Shown one piece after another: positions 52,262 through 61,303 of a stretch of DNA of 64,000 nt (positions are counted from its first letter, which is position 1; each line of letters begins with the position of its first letter). Origin of the DNA: Planctomycetota bacterium (lineage in GTDB: Bacteria; Planctomycetota; UBA1135); the NCBI GenBank assembly GCA_002705055.1, contig PAHY01000018.1:42963-106962 (forward strand). Direction: 5' to 3'. A program made the translations under genes and the position numbers. The notes beneath the pieces are model-generated. The model was not told the DNA's origin. It made no database searches and worked only from the letters and a program-made list of their open reading frames with translations.

Positions 52262-53497
52262 GTGGCGCGTCGTATTGCCGTTCCCGACCTTCGCTTCGCG
52301 GCCCTGTGCTTCGCCGGCGCCGCCCTGCCGTGGTCGAAAGCAGGCCTCAGCATCGGCATGGGCCTGCTGCTGCTCGCCAGCCTGCTGCACGCCCGCCCAC
52401 TGGGCACATTCCGCAGCGCGGTCGGTGCAGCAAGCCTCGGCATGATGCTGCCGCTGCTCATCTCCGCGCTGACCTCAGAGGACCTTGCCCGCGGCTGGAA
52501 GGAATGGACCTCGTTCTGGCCCGTGCTTTTTCCCTTCCTGGGCGCGGCAGCGGTCCGCGACGCCCGCCGCCCTCGGCTCTTTCTTGCCGTCCTGGTCGTC
52601 TCGACGACAGCGGGCACCCTCCCACTCCTGGCGCACTGGTGGGAGAACTTCGAAAGGTACGGCGAACTGCGCCGTTGGTTCGTTCCCCCCACCAACATCT
52701 GGCTCTACACGCTGTCGGTGTGCACCGGCGCTTTTGTGTCATGGAGCCTGCTGCTGAAGTCGCGCCGCGCCGGCGCACGCGGCGCATGGGGATTGGTCTT
52801 CGCGCTCCATCTCGCCGCCGTCTTGAGCACCCGGCGCCGCATGCTCATTCTGATCTGCTGCGGCATCCTCGCGTGGATGACGGCGCGGGGCCGCGGCGGT
52901 CGCTGGACTGCCCGGCGCGGAGTTCTTGCAGTCGGCGTGCTGGCCGCTCTGCTGGCGACCGCCTTCCTGGCTGAGCCGCGCATTCAGGCCTTCCTGCAGC
53001 CGGCCAAGGTCCTCCAGCAGGAACCGACCCGACCGCTCATGTGGCAGTTCGCGCTCGAGGAATTTCAGCGATCGCCCGTGATCGGCACGGGCCTGGGCGA
53101 TCTGCGCGCTTCTCTCCATGAATTCGCCGACCAGGAAGAAGCGAGAATCGCAGCCGAGAATGAGCGCCTTCCTGCCGAGGAGCAGGTGCATGTGAATCTG
53201 CACCACTCGCACCTGCATTCGAATTTCATGCACACGCTGGCGGTCGCCGGCGGCTTGGGTCTGCTCGGCGTGCTCATCTATCTGCTGACGACTGCCCGGG
53301 TCCTCCTTCGCGGGCTGCGTTCCTGCGACGCGGCGGTCCTCGGATGCGCAGCTTGGGCGCTGCTCTTCTTTGGTGGCATCAGCGACGCTTCGCTGTTCAG
53401 CTCCAGCAGGCTTTCCGCCTTCACCATTCTGTTCGCCTACGCCTGGGGTATGTTGCTGCGGCCCCAAACCGAGACCAGCGATGCTGCTGTCGATTGA
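52262..53497 (+). CDS. O-antigen ligase/polymerase-like membrane protein
   Basis: 411 residues from GTG with about ten membrane spans. The large external loop (about 245-330) holds RPLMWQFALEEFQRSPVIGTGLGD and HHSHLHSNFMHTLAVAGGLGLLG, matching the RxxxW/GxGxG and HxxN/S-xxxLxxxGxxGL pattern of WaaL/Wzy-type ligases. Such enzymes join or polymerise surface polysaccharide from undecaprenyl carriers. Followed, with a 17-base overlap, by a sulfotransferase gene, suggesting a sulfated surface polymer (inference). Confidence 0.8.
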   Translation: MARRIAVPDLRFAALCFAGAALPWSKAGLSIGMGLLLLASLLHARPLGTFRSAVGAASLGMMLPLLISALTSEDLARGWKEWTSFWPVLFPFLGAAAVRDARRPRLFLAVLVVSTTAGTLPLLAHWWENFERYGELRRWFVPPTNIWLYTLSVCTGAFVSWSLLLKSRRAGARGAWGLVFALHLAAVLSTRRRMLILICCGILAWMTARGRGGRWTARRGVLAVGVLAALLATAFLAEPRIQAFLQPAKVLQQEPTRPLMWQFALEEFQRSPVIGTGLGDLRASLHEFADQEEARIAAENERLPAEEQVHVNLHHSHLHSNFMHTLAVAGGLGLLGVLIYLLTTARVLLRGLRSCDAAVLGCAAWALLFFGGISDASLFSSSRLSAFTILFAYAWGMLLRPQTETSDAAVD

Positions 53498-54107
53498 GAA
53501 ACGCTTTCTGTTCGTCCACGTGCCCAAGACCGGGGGCACCAGCGTGGCGAAAGCTCTGGATCCGTGGGTGGTGCATCCGCCGCTGACGCCGTGGAACAAG
53601 CTGCTCTCGCGCTTCCGGCTGCAGCGCGACCCCGCCAAGGTGCGCCTGCGAGTGCATGGCTCGCTGGCCGACGCCTATGCCCAGCTTCCCCAGGAGTTCG
53701 CCGATTCGCTGTTCAAGTTCGCCTTCGTGCGCAACCCCTGGGATCGGCTGGTCTCGGAGTACAGCTTCATTCTGGCGCGGGACAATCACCCACGGCACGC
53801 TGAGGTCAAGGCGCTGCCCGACTTCCTCGCCTACCTGCGCTACGAAAAGGAGCGCGCCCGCGGCCGCAGCCAGGCGCGCATGCTGGCCGCCCCGCCCGGC
53901 CGCCCTGGCATCGACTTCGTCGGTCGCTTCGAGAACCTGAACGCCGACTTCGCCGAAGCCTGCGCGCGGATCGGCCTGGATGCTTCGCTGCCCCATCTGA
54001 ACAAGACCAAGCATCGCGATTACCGCGAGTTCTACGACGAAGCCGCGCGCGCCTACGTTGCCGAAGCCTGGGCGGACGAGATCGAGGAGTTCGGCTACGC
54101 GTTCTAG
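53481..54107 (+). CDS. Sulfotransferase family 2 domain protein
   Basis: 208 residues. FLFVHVPKTGGTSVAKAL is the 5'-phosphosulfate-binding loop and FKFAFVRNPWDRLVSEYS the 3'-phosphate-binding motif of PAPS-dependent carbohydrate sulfotransferases; FVGRFENLNADF follows. Typical small bacterial member, cytoplasmic. It probably sulfates a glycan precursor made by neighbouring envelope genes. The start lies within the end of the ligase-like gene. Confidence 0.85.
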   Translation: MLLSIEKRFLFVHVPKTGGTSVAKALDPWVVHPPLTPWNKLLSRFRLQRDPAKVRLRVHGSLADAYAQLPQEFADSLFKFAFVRNPWDRLVSEYSFILARDNHPRHAEVKALPDFLAYLRYEKERARGRSQARMLAAPPGRPGIDFVGRFENLNADFAEACARIGLDASLPHLNKTKHRDYREFYDEAARAYVAEAWADEIEEFGYAF

Positions 54108-54191
54108 CAGCTTCTTGGTCGGCCAGCGTGCATACGGCTAGCCCAGGCAGCGGCTTCCACCGCGCCTTCGGCCTCGTCTAGGATGGAGGGC

Positions 54192-54386
54192 CTAGCCCTT
54201 TCCCTTGTTGCGGCGGGTGCTGCCGGCCTCTTCGTTGAAGCTGCCGATGATGCCGGAGATGTTGACCGGCGTGTCGCCACCACTATTGCGCTCGATGCCG
54301 CCGCCTTCTGCGGCCGCCAAAGTGGCGCCGCCGGGCAAGGCCAAGCACAGGGCGAGCAGGAAAGAAAGAGTGAAGAACGATCGCAT
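54192..54386 (-). CDS. Small secreted protein (64 aa)
   Basis: 64 residues: signal peptide (RSFFTLSFLLALCLALPGGATLA, cleavage about residue 25) and a 38-residue mature part rich in Gly, Ser and Asn (GGDTPVNISGIIGSFNEE) ending in a basic tail (STRRNKGKG). No known family. It lies 9 bases after the stop of the preceding minus-strand gene and is the last of a three-gene operon. Confidence 0.5.
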   Translation of the reverse strand: MRSFFTLSFLLALCLALPGGATLAAAEGGGIERNSGGDTPVNISGIIGSFNEEAGSTRRNKGKG

Positions 54387-54395
54387 GATCTGAGT

Positions 54396-55190
54396 TCAAG
54401 AAAGCACCGCTTCGCGGAAGCGGGCACGGACCCTTGGGTCCAGGTGGAGAGACTGAGAGGCGCGGCCGGCTTTGCCGTCGAGCATTTCCCAGAGAGACGC
54501 GCGATCGAGCTTACCGCGGAATGCACGGCAAGCTCCAGCGACGTCCTGGATTCGATCCCCCACCCGTTCGTCGAGGGCGAGGTAGATCAGGTGTGAAGCG
54601 AGGCTGGCCTCGCTCCACGGGCAGGCTGCGTAGGATTGCTCGGCGCACCAGCGCGCGCCGGCATCGTCGCCCAGAACTTCGTAGGAAGCCGCGGCGTTGC
54701 GAAGCAGCTGAGCGCGCGGCTCGCGGGCGCGCGGCACCTGCACCAGGCTGGCCTGGAATTGCGCCAGTGCCGGGCGGGCATCGCCGCGGCGCAGCAGATT
54801 GACCGCCTGGGTGAGTCGCGCGTCAAAGCGATCCGGAAGCAGCGAGGCCGCCCACGCGGCCGACAGCAGCGGATCGGTCCAAAGCTCCGGCGCGGCACTG
54901 AGCGAACGCCAATCCTGCAGCGGCAGCGTCGAACCGGCCGGGTGCTGCTCGAGGAAGGCGAGGAAATCGCGCAGTTCGCGGCGCAGGGAAACGCGCAGGC
55001 GCAGCGTGGAGCGGAGGACGGGAAGCTCCTGCAGGCCGACCGGACGGTACTTCACGCCATCGCTGAGCCGCAGGCCGGCCTGAATCGCATTGGCCAGGAA
55101 GAGCTCACCGAGCCGCCCCGTTGCCTGCTGACCGAGGGCACGAACCAGCCCTACCGAGAGCCCGGGTTGAGGAGCATGGGCTCGGTTCAT
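54396..55190 (-). CDS. TPR-like protein of unknown function
   Basis: 264 residues. Start chosen at ATG 55190, which overlaps the TGA (55189-55187) that would end the sigma-like gene if its frame were intact. The N-terminal half (SVGLVRALGQQATGRLGELFLANAIQAGLRLS) is helical; the C-terminal half has TPR-like helices (TQAVNLLRRGDARPALAQFQASL, LLRNAAASYEVLGDDAGARWCAEQSY). Because of the 10-bp duplication upstream, the sequence as read keeps one open frame from 55763 down to 54396, joining both genes into a 455-codon fusion. Confidence 0.6.
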   Translation of the reverse strand: MNRAHAPQPGLSVGLVRALGQQATGRLGELFLANAIQAGLRLSDGVKYRPVGLQELPVLRSTLRLRVSLRRELRDFLAFLEQHPAGSTLPLQDWRSLSAAPELWTDPLLSAAWAASLLPDRFDARLTQAVNLLRRGDARPALAQFQASLVQVPRAREPRAQLLRNAAASYEVLGDDAGARWCAEQSYAACPWSEASLASHLIYLALDERVGDRIQDVAGACRAFRGKLDRASLWEMLDGKAGRASQSLHLDPRVRARFREAVLS

Positions 55191-55763
55191 GCCTGCCCCC
55201 TGCCGTCCTCGGCTGCGGCCAGTCCCTGCCAAATCGCGTCGATCCGGCGCTCGAGTCGATCCGGAGGCATGCCGGTGCGCTCGGCGACGCGCGGCGAGGC
55301 GCGGCGAGGCGGTGCCTTCGATCATGGTCAGGTAGAGCACCGCGCGTTCGGCGAAGGGCAGCTGATGGAATCGTTCCTGGAGCGCGGCCGGCGGCTCGCC
55401 GGGTGCTCCGTTGCTGACGCCCAGGTCCGAGGCTGGATCGGCGACCTCGCGCAGGATGGTGCCTTCGATCCACATGAGGAAGGTGGCTGCCTGGGCGGGC
55501 AGATCTTCGCGGTGCACGACTTCCGCGAACAGCCGACCCAGGAGCATCTCGGTGGGAAGGAGCAGGAAGTGGCGCAGCGCGGTGCTGCGGATGCCGCGTT
55601 CCAGCCACGGAGCGAGGAGCTCGAAGAGTCGCCCGAGTGCACGGACGCGCTGCTCGGGGTCGGAGACCTGATAGTCGTGAAACTGGGCACGCGCCTGGCG
55701 CCAGGAATCGGCCTGGCGCTGACGCTGATACTCGAGATCGCGCACGAGATCGGATGCGGACAT
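55187..55763 (-). pseudogene. Sigma-factor-like gene frameshifted by a 10-bp duplication
   Basis: With one copy of the 10-mer at 55291-55310 removed, this reads as a 188-residue protein: a region 2-like part (RALGRLFELLAPWLERGI ... LFAEVVHREDLPAQAATFLMW) and a region 4-like helix-turn-helix (LPFAERAVLYLTMIEG, TASPRVAERTGMPPDRLERR), ending in a TGA that overlaps the next ATG. With both copies the frame shifts after TASPR and runs into the next gene. It may be a broken gene, a phase-variable one or a sequencing error. The sigma assignment is by pattern only. Confidence 0.55.
55291..55310 (-). repeat. 10-bp perfect tandem duplication
   Basis: The plus strand reads GCGGCGAGGC twice in direct succession. 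The unit is not a multiple of three, so gain or loss changes the reading frame of the sigma-like gene. Removal of one unit restores a sensible C-terminus and an ATGA junction with the next gene. Confidence 0.85.
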
Positions 55764-55973
55764 GAAATCGAAACCGGGGAGTGAGAAAGAGCCCGAAGCC
55801 GGGCAGCTGCCTCCCACGCTAGGCCCGCCGGCGAATCGCGCAAGCCATACAAGGCACAAGACTTATTGAGATTCACTGAGAATCGCTGTCACCTTTGCAC
55901 GGGGAATCCGTCTTCCTGATGAGAGCTTCACATGAGCTTCCAACTCCACTCGTGAACGAACCATCTGCGCAGC

Positions 55974-55979
55974 TAGAAT
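55974..55979 (+). promoter_or_regulatory. -10 element upstream of the EF-hand-like protein
   Basis: TAGAAT; transcription would begin near 55986, giving a 49-base leader before the ATG at 56035. The remaining 55764-56034 gap shows no other feature. Confidence 0.4.
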
Positions 55980-56034
55980 GGGGGGTCGTCGAGGCCCCGT
56001 CCCCTGCCTCGAAGTGTTCTTACCCAACAGCTTC

Positions 56035-57750
56035 ATGCGTACCATCCTCACCCTTGGCGTCGCGCTGGGCGTTCCTGCCCTTGGCAGCGTCGCGACTGCT
56101 CAGCAGACCCACGAGTACTTCCTTTGGGGCGGCACCCCCGCCACCACCGAATGGGAGATCCGCCGCACGGCCGATCTCGACTTCAACGGCGACTATTTTG
56201 GTGCCGAAGAAGGTGTTCGCTTTGCTTATGACGGCGCCAACGATATCGACTATCTCGAGTCGGTTCAGTTCGCCAACATCGGCGGCACCGCCACCATCTT
56301 CGCGGTCGCCACAGGCGACGTGATCCTGCGCTTCGTCGACCTCAACGGCAACGGGGTCTGCACCGATCCGGGCGAATGGGATGTCTTCGCGGACACCCGC
56401 TCGGCTCAGGGCGCTTCGAACACCAGCCCGGACAAGCTCGCTTACAACCCCAACACGGGCGAGCTCTTCGTCACCGACGACATCTACTCGGGCGGCCCCA
56501 CCGTGGGCTCGGGCATCTTCTCGTACGTCGACCTCAACGGCGACGGCGACGCCATGGACGCCGGCGAGTTCAACATGCTCGTCGACGGCGCCGGTTCGGT
56601 CAGCGTGGCCGGCACTTCGGGCTCGGTCTCGATCGACGTCGGCGACTTCGAAGGCATCATGGTCGACAGCAACGGCGTGGTCATCGGCTTCGCCCAGCAG
56701 GACCGCACTCTGTACGCCTTCCAGGACATGAACGGCGACGGCGACGCCATGGACGCCGGCGAAGCCTGGAACTTCTGCAACCTGGTCGGGGACAAGGCTG
56801 GCCTCGAGCAGAACGCCGACACCCTCTCGGGCGCGCTCAAGAACCCGTCCTGCCCCAGCTCTTCGGGCTCGGGCCTGTACGCCTCGCTCGAGATCCTCGA
56901 CGTGGATTGGGGCGCCGGCCCCAGCGGTGAAGATCTGTACTGGATCGTCTCGACCGCCTTCAACTCCAGCTGCGCAGGGGCGAGCGGCCTGGTCTACCAG
57001 GGCATCGACCTCAACGGCGACGGCGACCTGAACGACGCCGGGGAAGTCACCCTGTTCCTGGATGGCCCCAACAACACCAGCATGGACTACCCGCCGGCCG
57101 ACATCTACGACGGCAAGGCCCATGACGGCGGCTTCGCCATCTTCCACAACAACGGCCCGCTGGGCGGAAGCGGCACCTACCGCCAAAACCAGGTCGACTT
57201 CGTCTTCGACCTCAACGGCGACCGCACCTCGAACCAGGTCGGCGAACAGGAAACCAAGTACCGCTGGCTGCCGGACGGCTGCTTTGCCGTGGCCATGGAA
57301 GTGGTGCCGGTGGGCGAGTTCACGGTTCCGCCTTCGGCTCGCTTTATCCCCTTCGGCGATAGCGACACCAACTCGAGCGGCGTCGATGCCGTGATCGGCA
57401 ACGTCGGCCTGCCTGTCCTGGGTCAGTTCATGGAAGTCACCCTCTCGGGCGGCATCCCGGGCACCAACTCGATCCTGGCCATCGGCACCTCGAACACCAT
57501 GAGCCGCTTCGGCCCGCTGCCGCGCAACCTTGCGGGCATCGGCATTCCGGGATCGACCCTGTACGTCTCGGATGACTTCCGCTTCCCCGCCACCGTCGAT
57601 GGTGCCGGCAACGCCCTGGTCCCGGTAGTCGTCCCCAACGACCCCAACCTCCAAGGCCGTAGCTTCTACCTGCAGTGGCAGGTCGTCGACCCGGCGGCCA
57701 ACGCGCGCGGCTTCATTCTGTCGAACGCCGCTGAAGCGATCGTCTACTAG
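56035..57750 (+). CDS. Secreted protein with calcium-loop repeats
   Basis: 571 residues with a signal peptide (RTILTLGVALGVPALGSVATAQQ). At least five acidic loops of the form DLNGDGDAMDAGE (DLNGNGVCTDPGE, DLNGDGDAMDAGE, DMNGDGDAMDAGE, DLNGDGDLNDAGE, DLNGDRTSNQVGE) resemble EF-hand or dockerin-type calcium sites, spaced along a beta-rich chain. The last about 110 residues (VLGQFMEVTLSGGIPGTNS to FILSNAAEAIVY) are the C-terminal domain type shared with other secreted proteins here. Ends before a strong terminator. Confidence 0.75.
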   Translation: MRTILTLGVALGVPALGSVATAQQTHEYFLWGGTPATTEWEIRRTADLDFNGDYFGAEEGVRFAYDGANDIDYLESVQFANIGGTATIFAVATGDVILRFVDLNGNGVCTDPGEWDVFADTRSAQGASNTSPDKLAYNPNTGELFVTDDIYSGGPTVGSGIFSYVDLNGDGDAMDAGEFNMLVDGAGSVSVAGTSGSVSIDVGDFEGIMVDSNGVVIGFAQQDRTLYAFQDMNGDGDAMDAGEAWNFCNLVGDKAGLEQNADTLSGALKNPSCPSSSGSGLYASLEILDVDWGAGPSGEDLYWIVSTAFNSSCAGASGLVYQGIDLNGDGDLNDAGEVTLFLDGPNNTSMDYPPADIYDGKAHDGGFAIFHNNGPLGGSGTYRQNQVDFVFDLNGDRTSNQVGEQETKYRWLPDGCFAVAMEVVPVGEFTVPPSARFIPFGDSDTNSSGVDAVIGNVGLPVLGQFMEVTLSGGIPGTNSILAIGTSNTMSRFGPLPRNLAGIGIPGSTLYVSDDFRFPATVDGAGNALVPVVVPNDPNLQGRSFYLQWQVVDPAANARGFILSNAAEAIVY

Positions 57751-57765
57751 GCGTTCGCTCATCCC

Positions 57766-57805
57766 CCGCGGAGGAGGCCGTCCCGCCTCCTCCGCGGTTT
57801 TCGTT
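57766..57805 (+). terminator. Intrinsic terminator
   Basis: A 13-bp perfect stem (57766-57778 with 57785-57797, arms CCGCGGAGGAGGC/GCCTCCTCCGCGG), 6-base loop, followed by TTTTCGTTT. The best classical Rho-independent terminator in the window, closing the secreted-protein gene. Confidence 0.9.
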
Positions 57806-57823
57806 TCTGCCGCTCATCGCACC

Positions 57824-59347
57824 ATGTTTGCCATTCTTGCGCTCGTCTCGGCCTGGGCAGCTCCGGCCCAGGATTGGAAGGATCTCGCTAAGGAACTGCA
57901 CGGCGCCCGTGACGGCTACGAGGTCGCGCAGGCCTCCCGCGCCTTCGCCGAGGTCCGAGATCCAGCGGCCATGCAGGAGCGCGTCGAGATCTTCGAAGAC
58001 AAGCTCGAGATCCGCGGCGGAGTGCATCTGCGCGACTGGCTGATCAGCGGCATGATCTCGGCCGAGACCGCGGACGAAACCGAGGTCCTGCTCGAAGCGG
58101 CGGCCCACCGCAAGGCCTCCGCGCTGCTGCGGGTTTCGGCGTTGCGGGCTCTGCGCCGCGGGAAGGCTCCCGTTTCGGCGGAGCACTTGCTGGATCGAGC
58201 CTTCCTGAAGACCGAGGGCGAGCTCCGGCGCGCCTGGCAGAACACTGCGGGCGCTGTGCTGGCCCAGGGCCGGCTGATCGAATCACGCAAAGCGACCGCT
58301 GCCGCGGTACGCGCGCGGCTTCTCGACGACGGCATGCCTTTCCTCGGCTTTCGCTGGGTCGCCCCCGAGGTCGAGGAGCTCTCGAAGATCCTCGACGCAG
58401 CAAAGGATTCCAAGCACGCCAGCGATCGCGCGCAGTTGCTGCACGTCCTCGCGCCGCACCTGCGCCAGCACGCCGAAGTGCGCGCAGCATGGCTCGAGCT
58501 GCTCGCACGCGCCGTCGCTTCCGGCTCCCTCGCCGAGCGGGTCGCGGCCTGGGAGTCGACGCTTGCCGGCCAGGCTTACGAGGCCTTCCCCATCCTGCTG
58601 CAGGGCCTCCAGCGCGCCAGCGCGGAAGATCAGGGCAGTCGCCACCAGCGCGACTATGCCCAGGCGCTGCGCCAACTCACAGGCCAGCAGTTTGGCGACG
58701 CCCCCCAGGCCTGGGATCGCTGGTGGGCGGAGTCCGGGCAGTCCTGGCTCGAGTCCGCCATCCGCGAGGCCCCCAAGGCCCCCAAGCCGGCTGCCCCCCA
58801 AGACGATGCCACCGTCGCAGCCTTCTTCGGCATCCCGGTAGACAGCAATCGCATCGGCTTTGTCCTGGATGGCTCCGGCTCGATGCTGGACCCGCTCGAG
58901 GACGGACGGCGCTGCGCGGATGCCGCCATCGAAGAGCTCATCGCCTTCCTCGATCGCTACCCCCAGGATGCGCTTTTCCAGCTGCGCATCATCGTGCGCG
59001 ACAGCGAGAGCCCCTTCGACGAGCCAGTGCAGGCCAGCGCGCGCAACCGCAAGAAGGCTCTCCAGTTCATCGAGCGATTCGATTTCGGCCCGGCCTCGGC
59101 GATGTACGACGTGCTCCTTCTGGCCCAGCAGGATCACGGGATCGACACCCTGGTCTTCGTCTCGGACGGGGGCGGCAGCTGGGGTTCCTACGCCTTTGCC
59201 CCCCACATGCTGGATGGCCTCCAGCTGGCGTACGAACGTTCTGGAGTGCGCATTCACACGATTTGTGTGGGAAAAAGTGCGCCAAAAGCCCGTTTCATGG
59301 AACAATTGGCGGGTCTGACTCGTGGAATATGCAGTCGGATCGACTAG
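57824..59347 (+). CDS. Secreted von Willebrand factor A domain protein
   Basis: 507 residues. Short signal peptide (FAILALVSAWAAPAQ). Residues 20-320 are helical and HEAT-like (LLRVSALRALRRGKAPVSAEHLLDRAF). The vWA domain starts at about 340: RIGFVLDGSGSMLDPL holds the DxSxS MIDAS motif in the form DGSGS, and LVFVSDGGGSWG the later aspartate. Such domains bind metal and protein ligands outside the cell. The next gene starts 44 bases later after a 6-bp hairpin (59350-59369). Confidence 0.82.
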   Translation: MFAILALVSAWAAPAQDWKDLAKELHGARDGYEVAQASRAFAEVRDPAAMQERVEIFEDKLEIRGGVHLRDWLISGMISAETADETEVLLEAAAHRKASALLRVSALRALRRGKAPVSAEHLLDRAFLKTEGELRRAWQNTAGAVLAQGRLIESRKATAAAVRARLLDDGMPFLGFRWVAPEVEELSKILDAAKDSKHASDRAQLLHVLAPHLRQHAEVRAAWLELLARAVASGSLAERVAAWESTLAGQAYEAFPILLQGLQRASAEDQGSRHQRDYAQALRQLTGQQFGDAPQAWDRWWAESGQSWLESAIREAPKAPKPAAPQDDATVAAFFGIPVDSNRIGFVLDGSGSMLDPLEDGRRCADAAIEELIAFLDRYPQDALFQLRIIVRDSESPFDEPVQASARNRKKALQFIERFDFGPASAMYDVLLLAQQDHGIDTLVFVSDGGGSWGSYAFAPHMLDGLQLAYERSGVRIHTICVGKSAPKARFMEQLAGLTRGICSRID

Positions 59348-59391
59348 TTCCCGCCGATGAATAGGCGGGCCAAATTCGCCTCCATCCCGCC

Positions 59392-61200
59392 GTGCGCCTG
59401 CTGCTCCCCGCTCTGGCGCTGTGTCTCACCGCTCCGGCGAGCGCACAGCAACTCGAAGTCCACTTCCTTGAAGTGGGTCAAGGTGACTGCACTTTGGTCA
59501 TCAGCCCGACCGGAACCAGCTTCCTGTTCGACGGCGGCCCCAACGGCGAAGGGAACTCCACCTTGGTCCCCTACCTGCAAGGCCTGGGCATTCAGTCGCT
59601 CGACTACGTCTCGGCCAGCCACTATCACGCGGACCACGTCGGGGGACTGGACGAAGTCTGGCAGGCCGGGATTCAGGCCAGCGTCTGCCTCGACCGCGGT
59701 GATTCAAACACGCCAGGCACGCAGACCTTTAACGATTACCGCTCGACCTACTCGGCGGTTCGCCAGACGGTAACGCCGGGCCAAGTCATCGCACTGGGTG
59801 GCGGCGCGACGGCGACCTGCTTGGTGGTCGAGGGCGCGATCGCCGGCGGCGGCAGCATCGATATTTCGAGCTCAGCTCAGTACGAGAACTCGGCGTCGAT
59901 CGCCTGGCGCATCGAGTACGGCGACTTCGACCTGTTCGTGGGCGGCGACCTGACCGGCGGCGGCAACGGCGCCACCGACGTGGAGTCCGCGATTGCTTCG
60001 GTCTGCGGCGACCTCGATGTGCTGCGCGTCAATCACCACGGCTCGCGCACCTCGAGCAATCCGAGCTTCCTGGCGGTTGTCCAGCCGGAAGCCGCGATCA
60101 TCAGCTGCGGCGCCGGCAATCAGTACGGCTTCCCGAAGCAGGACACGATCGACAACCTGAATCGCTGGGACCGCGTGATCCCGGTCTGGTGCACTTCGGA
60201 AGGCACCGGGGGCACCGGTTACGTCGATGCAGGCGGCCCGATCACGCTGCGCAGCGACGGCGCGAGCTGGAGCATGTCCGGGGCAGGCGGCGTCGCCCTG
60301 ACCGCGCATTGCGATGAACAGGCGCCGAGTCCGGCCGCCGCCCAGGAGCTGGTGGTCTCGGAGTTTCAGCGCAATCCCAACGTCGTGGCCGACGACGCTG
60401 GCGAGTGGCTGGAATTGGCCGGCGCTCGGATCGGCGAGGCGGTCAGCCTGAGCCAGCTTGAGATCGCCGATGGCGGCGTGGATCTGATGCACGTGGCCAC
60501 CAGCATCCAGCTCGAGGCCGGCGAGGTCTGCCTGATCGCGGCCTCGGGTCTGCCCGGCGCGAACGGCGGCTTCCGCCCGCAGATCGCCTGGCCGATCGGC
60601 AGCATGCAGCTCGCCAACGCCACCGACGAGCTGCGCCTGCGCGACCGCATGAGCGGCACCCTGCTCGACTCGGTCGACTGGGATCCCTCCTGGCCGGGCG
60701 CCGTCGGCACCAGCGCCGAGCGCGAGGATCTGCTGGACGCCGGAACGATCGACAACTTCGTCGCCGGCAGCGCGTCCTATGGCCTGGGCGATCTCGGATC
60801 CCCGGGGCGCAAGAACGACGGCGACACCACCAACTGGGGTGGCTCGACCCGCGTGGTCGTGGTGACCCCGCCGGTGCTGGGACAAGCCCTGGTCATGGAC
60901 TGGTTCATGCCCGGGGAGTCTGGCGCCTTCTATCAAGGTTGGGTGTCCCTGGGCACGAGCCCGGGCATCACGGTGGGCGGAACCCACATCCCGGCCAACG
61001 CCGACATCGCTTATCGTGCAACGTACAGGCTTCCTGGCTGGTACGGCCAGGTCCCGGCATCGGAGCAGAAGCGTGTCCAGGTGACGGTCCCCAATAACAG
61101 CGCCTTGCGCGGTGTGACCGTTTACGGAATCGTTGTAACGGCTGATCTGCCAAACCAGATCCGCACACAAGCGGCACCTCTGGGTATGATCGTGCAATAG
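59392..61200 (+). CDS. Secreted ComEC-type metallo-beta-lactamase with lamin-tail domain
   Basis: 602 residues from GTG, signal peptide RLLLPALALCLTAPASAQ. Metallo-beta-lactamase domain (20-300): VGQGDCTLVISPTGTSFLFDGG, SHYHADHVGGLDE (HxHxDH), VGGDLTGG (aspartate) and VNHHGSRTSSNPSFL, the motif set of ComEC C-terminal domains. A lamin-tail-like domain follows (about 320-470: VVSEFQRNPN ... EWLELAG ... DSVDWDPSWPG), then a beta-rich C-terminal domain (VLGQALVMDWFMPGESG). An extracellular nuclease or phosphodiesterase is plausible; unlike ComEC no channel is present. Confidence 0.82.
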   Translation: MRLLLPALALCLTAPASAQQLEVHFLEVGQGDCTLVISPTGTSFLFDGGPNGEGNSTLVPYLQGLGIQSLDYVSASHYHADHVGGLDEVWQAGIQASVCLDRGDSNTPGTQTFNDYRSTYSAVRQTVTPGQVIALGGGATATCLVVEGAIAGGGSIDISSSAQYENSASIAWRIEYGDFDLFVGGDLTGGGNGATDVESAIASVCGDLDVLRVNHHGSRTSSNPSFLAVVQPEAAIISCGAGNQYGFPKQDTIDNLNRWDRVIPVWCTSEGTGGTGYVDAGGPITLRSDGASWSMSGAGGVALTAHCDEQAPSPAAAQELVVSEFQRNPNVVADDAGEWLELAGARIGEAVSLSQLEIADGGVDLMHVATSIQLEAGEVCLIAASGLPGANGGFRPQIAWPIGSMQLANATDELRLRDRMSGTLLDSVDWDPSWPGAVGTSAEREDLLDAGTIDNFVAGSASYGLGDLGSPGRKNDGDTTNWGGSTRVVVVTPPVLGQALVMDWFMPGESGAFYQGWVSLGTSPGITVGGTHIPANADIAYRATYRLPGWYGQVPASEQKRVQVTVPNNSALRGVTVYGIVVTADLPNQIRTQAAPLGMIVQ

Positions 61201-61303
61201 AGGTCGGATCCTCCCTCGCCGGCCCGCGAAGCTTTCTCAGCGTCCTCATGGGGTGTGGGATAGTCTTCGACTGCCGATTGGCTCCTTCCCCTTCATCCCC
61301 ATC

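Noticed and set aside
52262..55763. Complete polysaccharide biosynthesis island
   Set aside because: Only a ligase-like gene and a sulfotransferase are present; no glycosyltransferases or flippase of the Wzx type are next to them.
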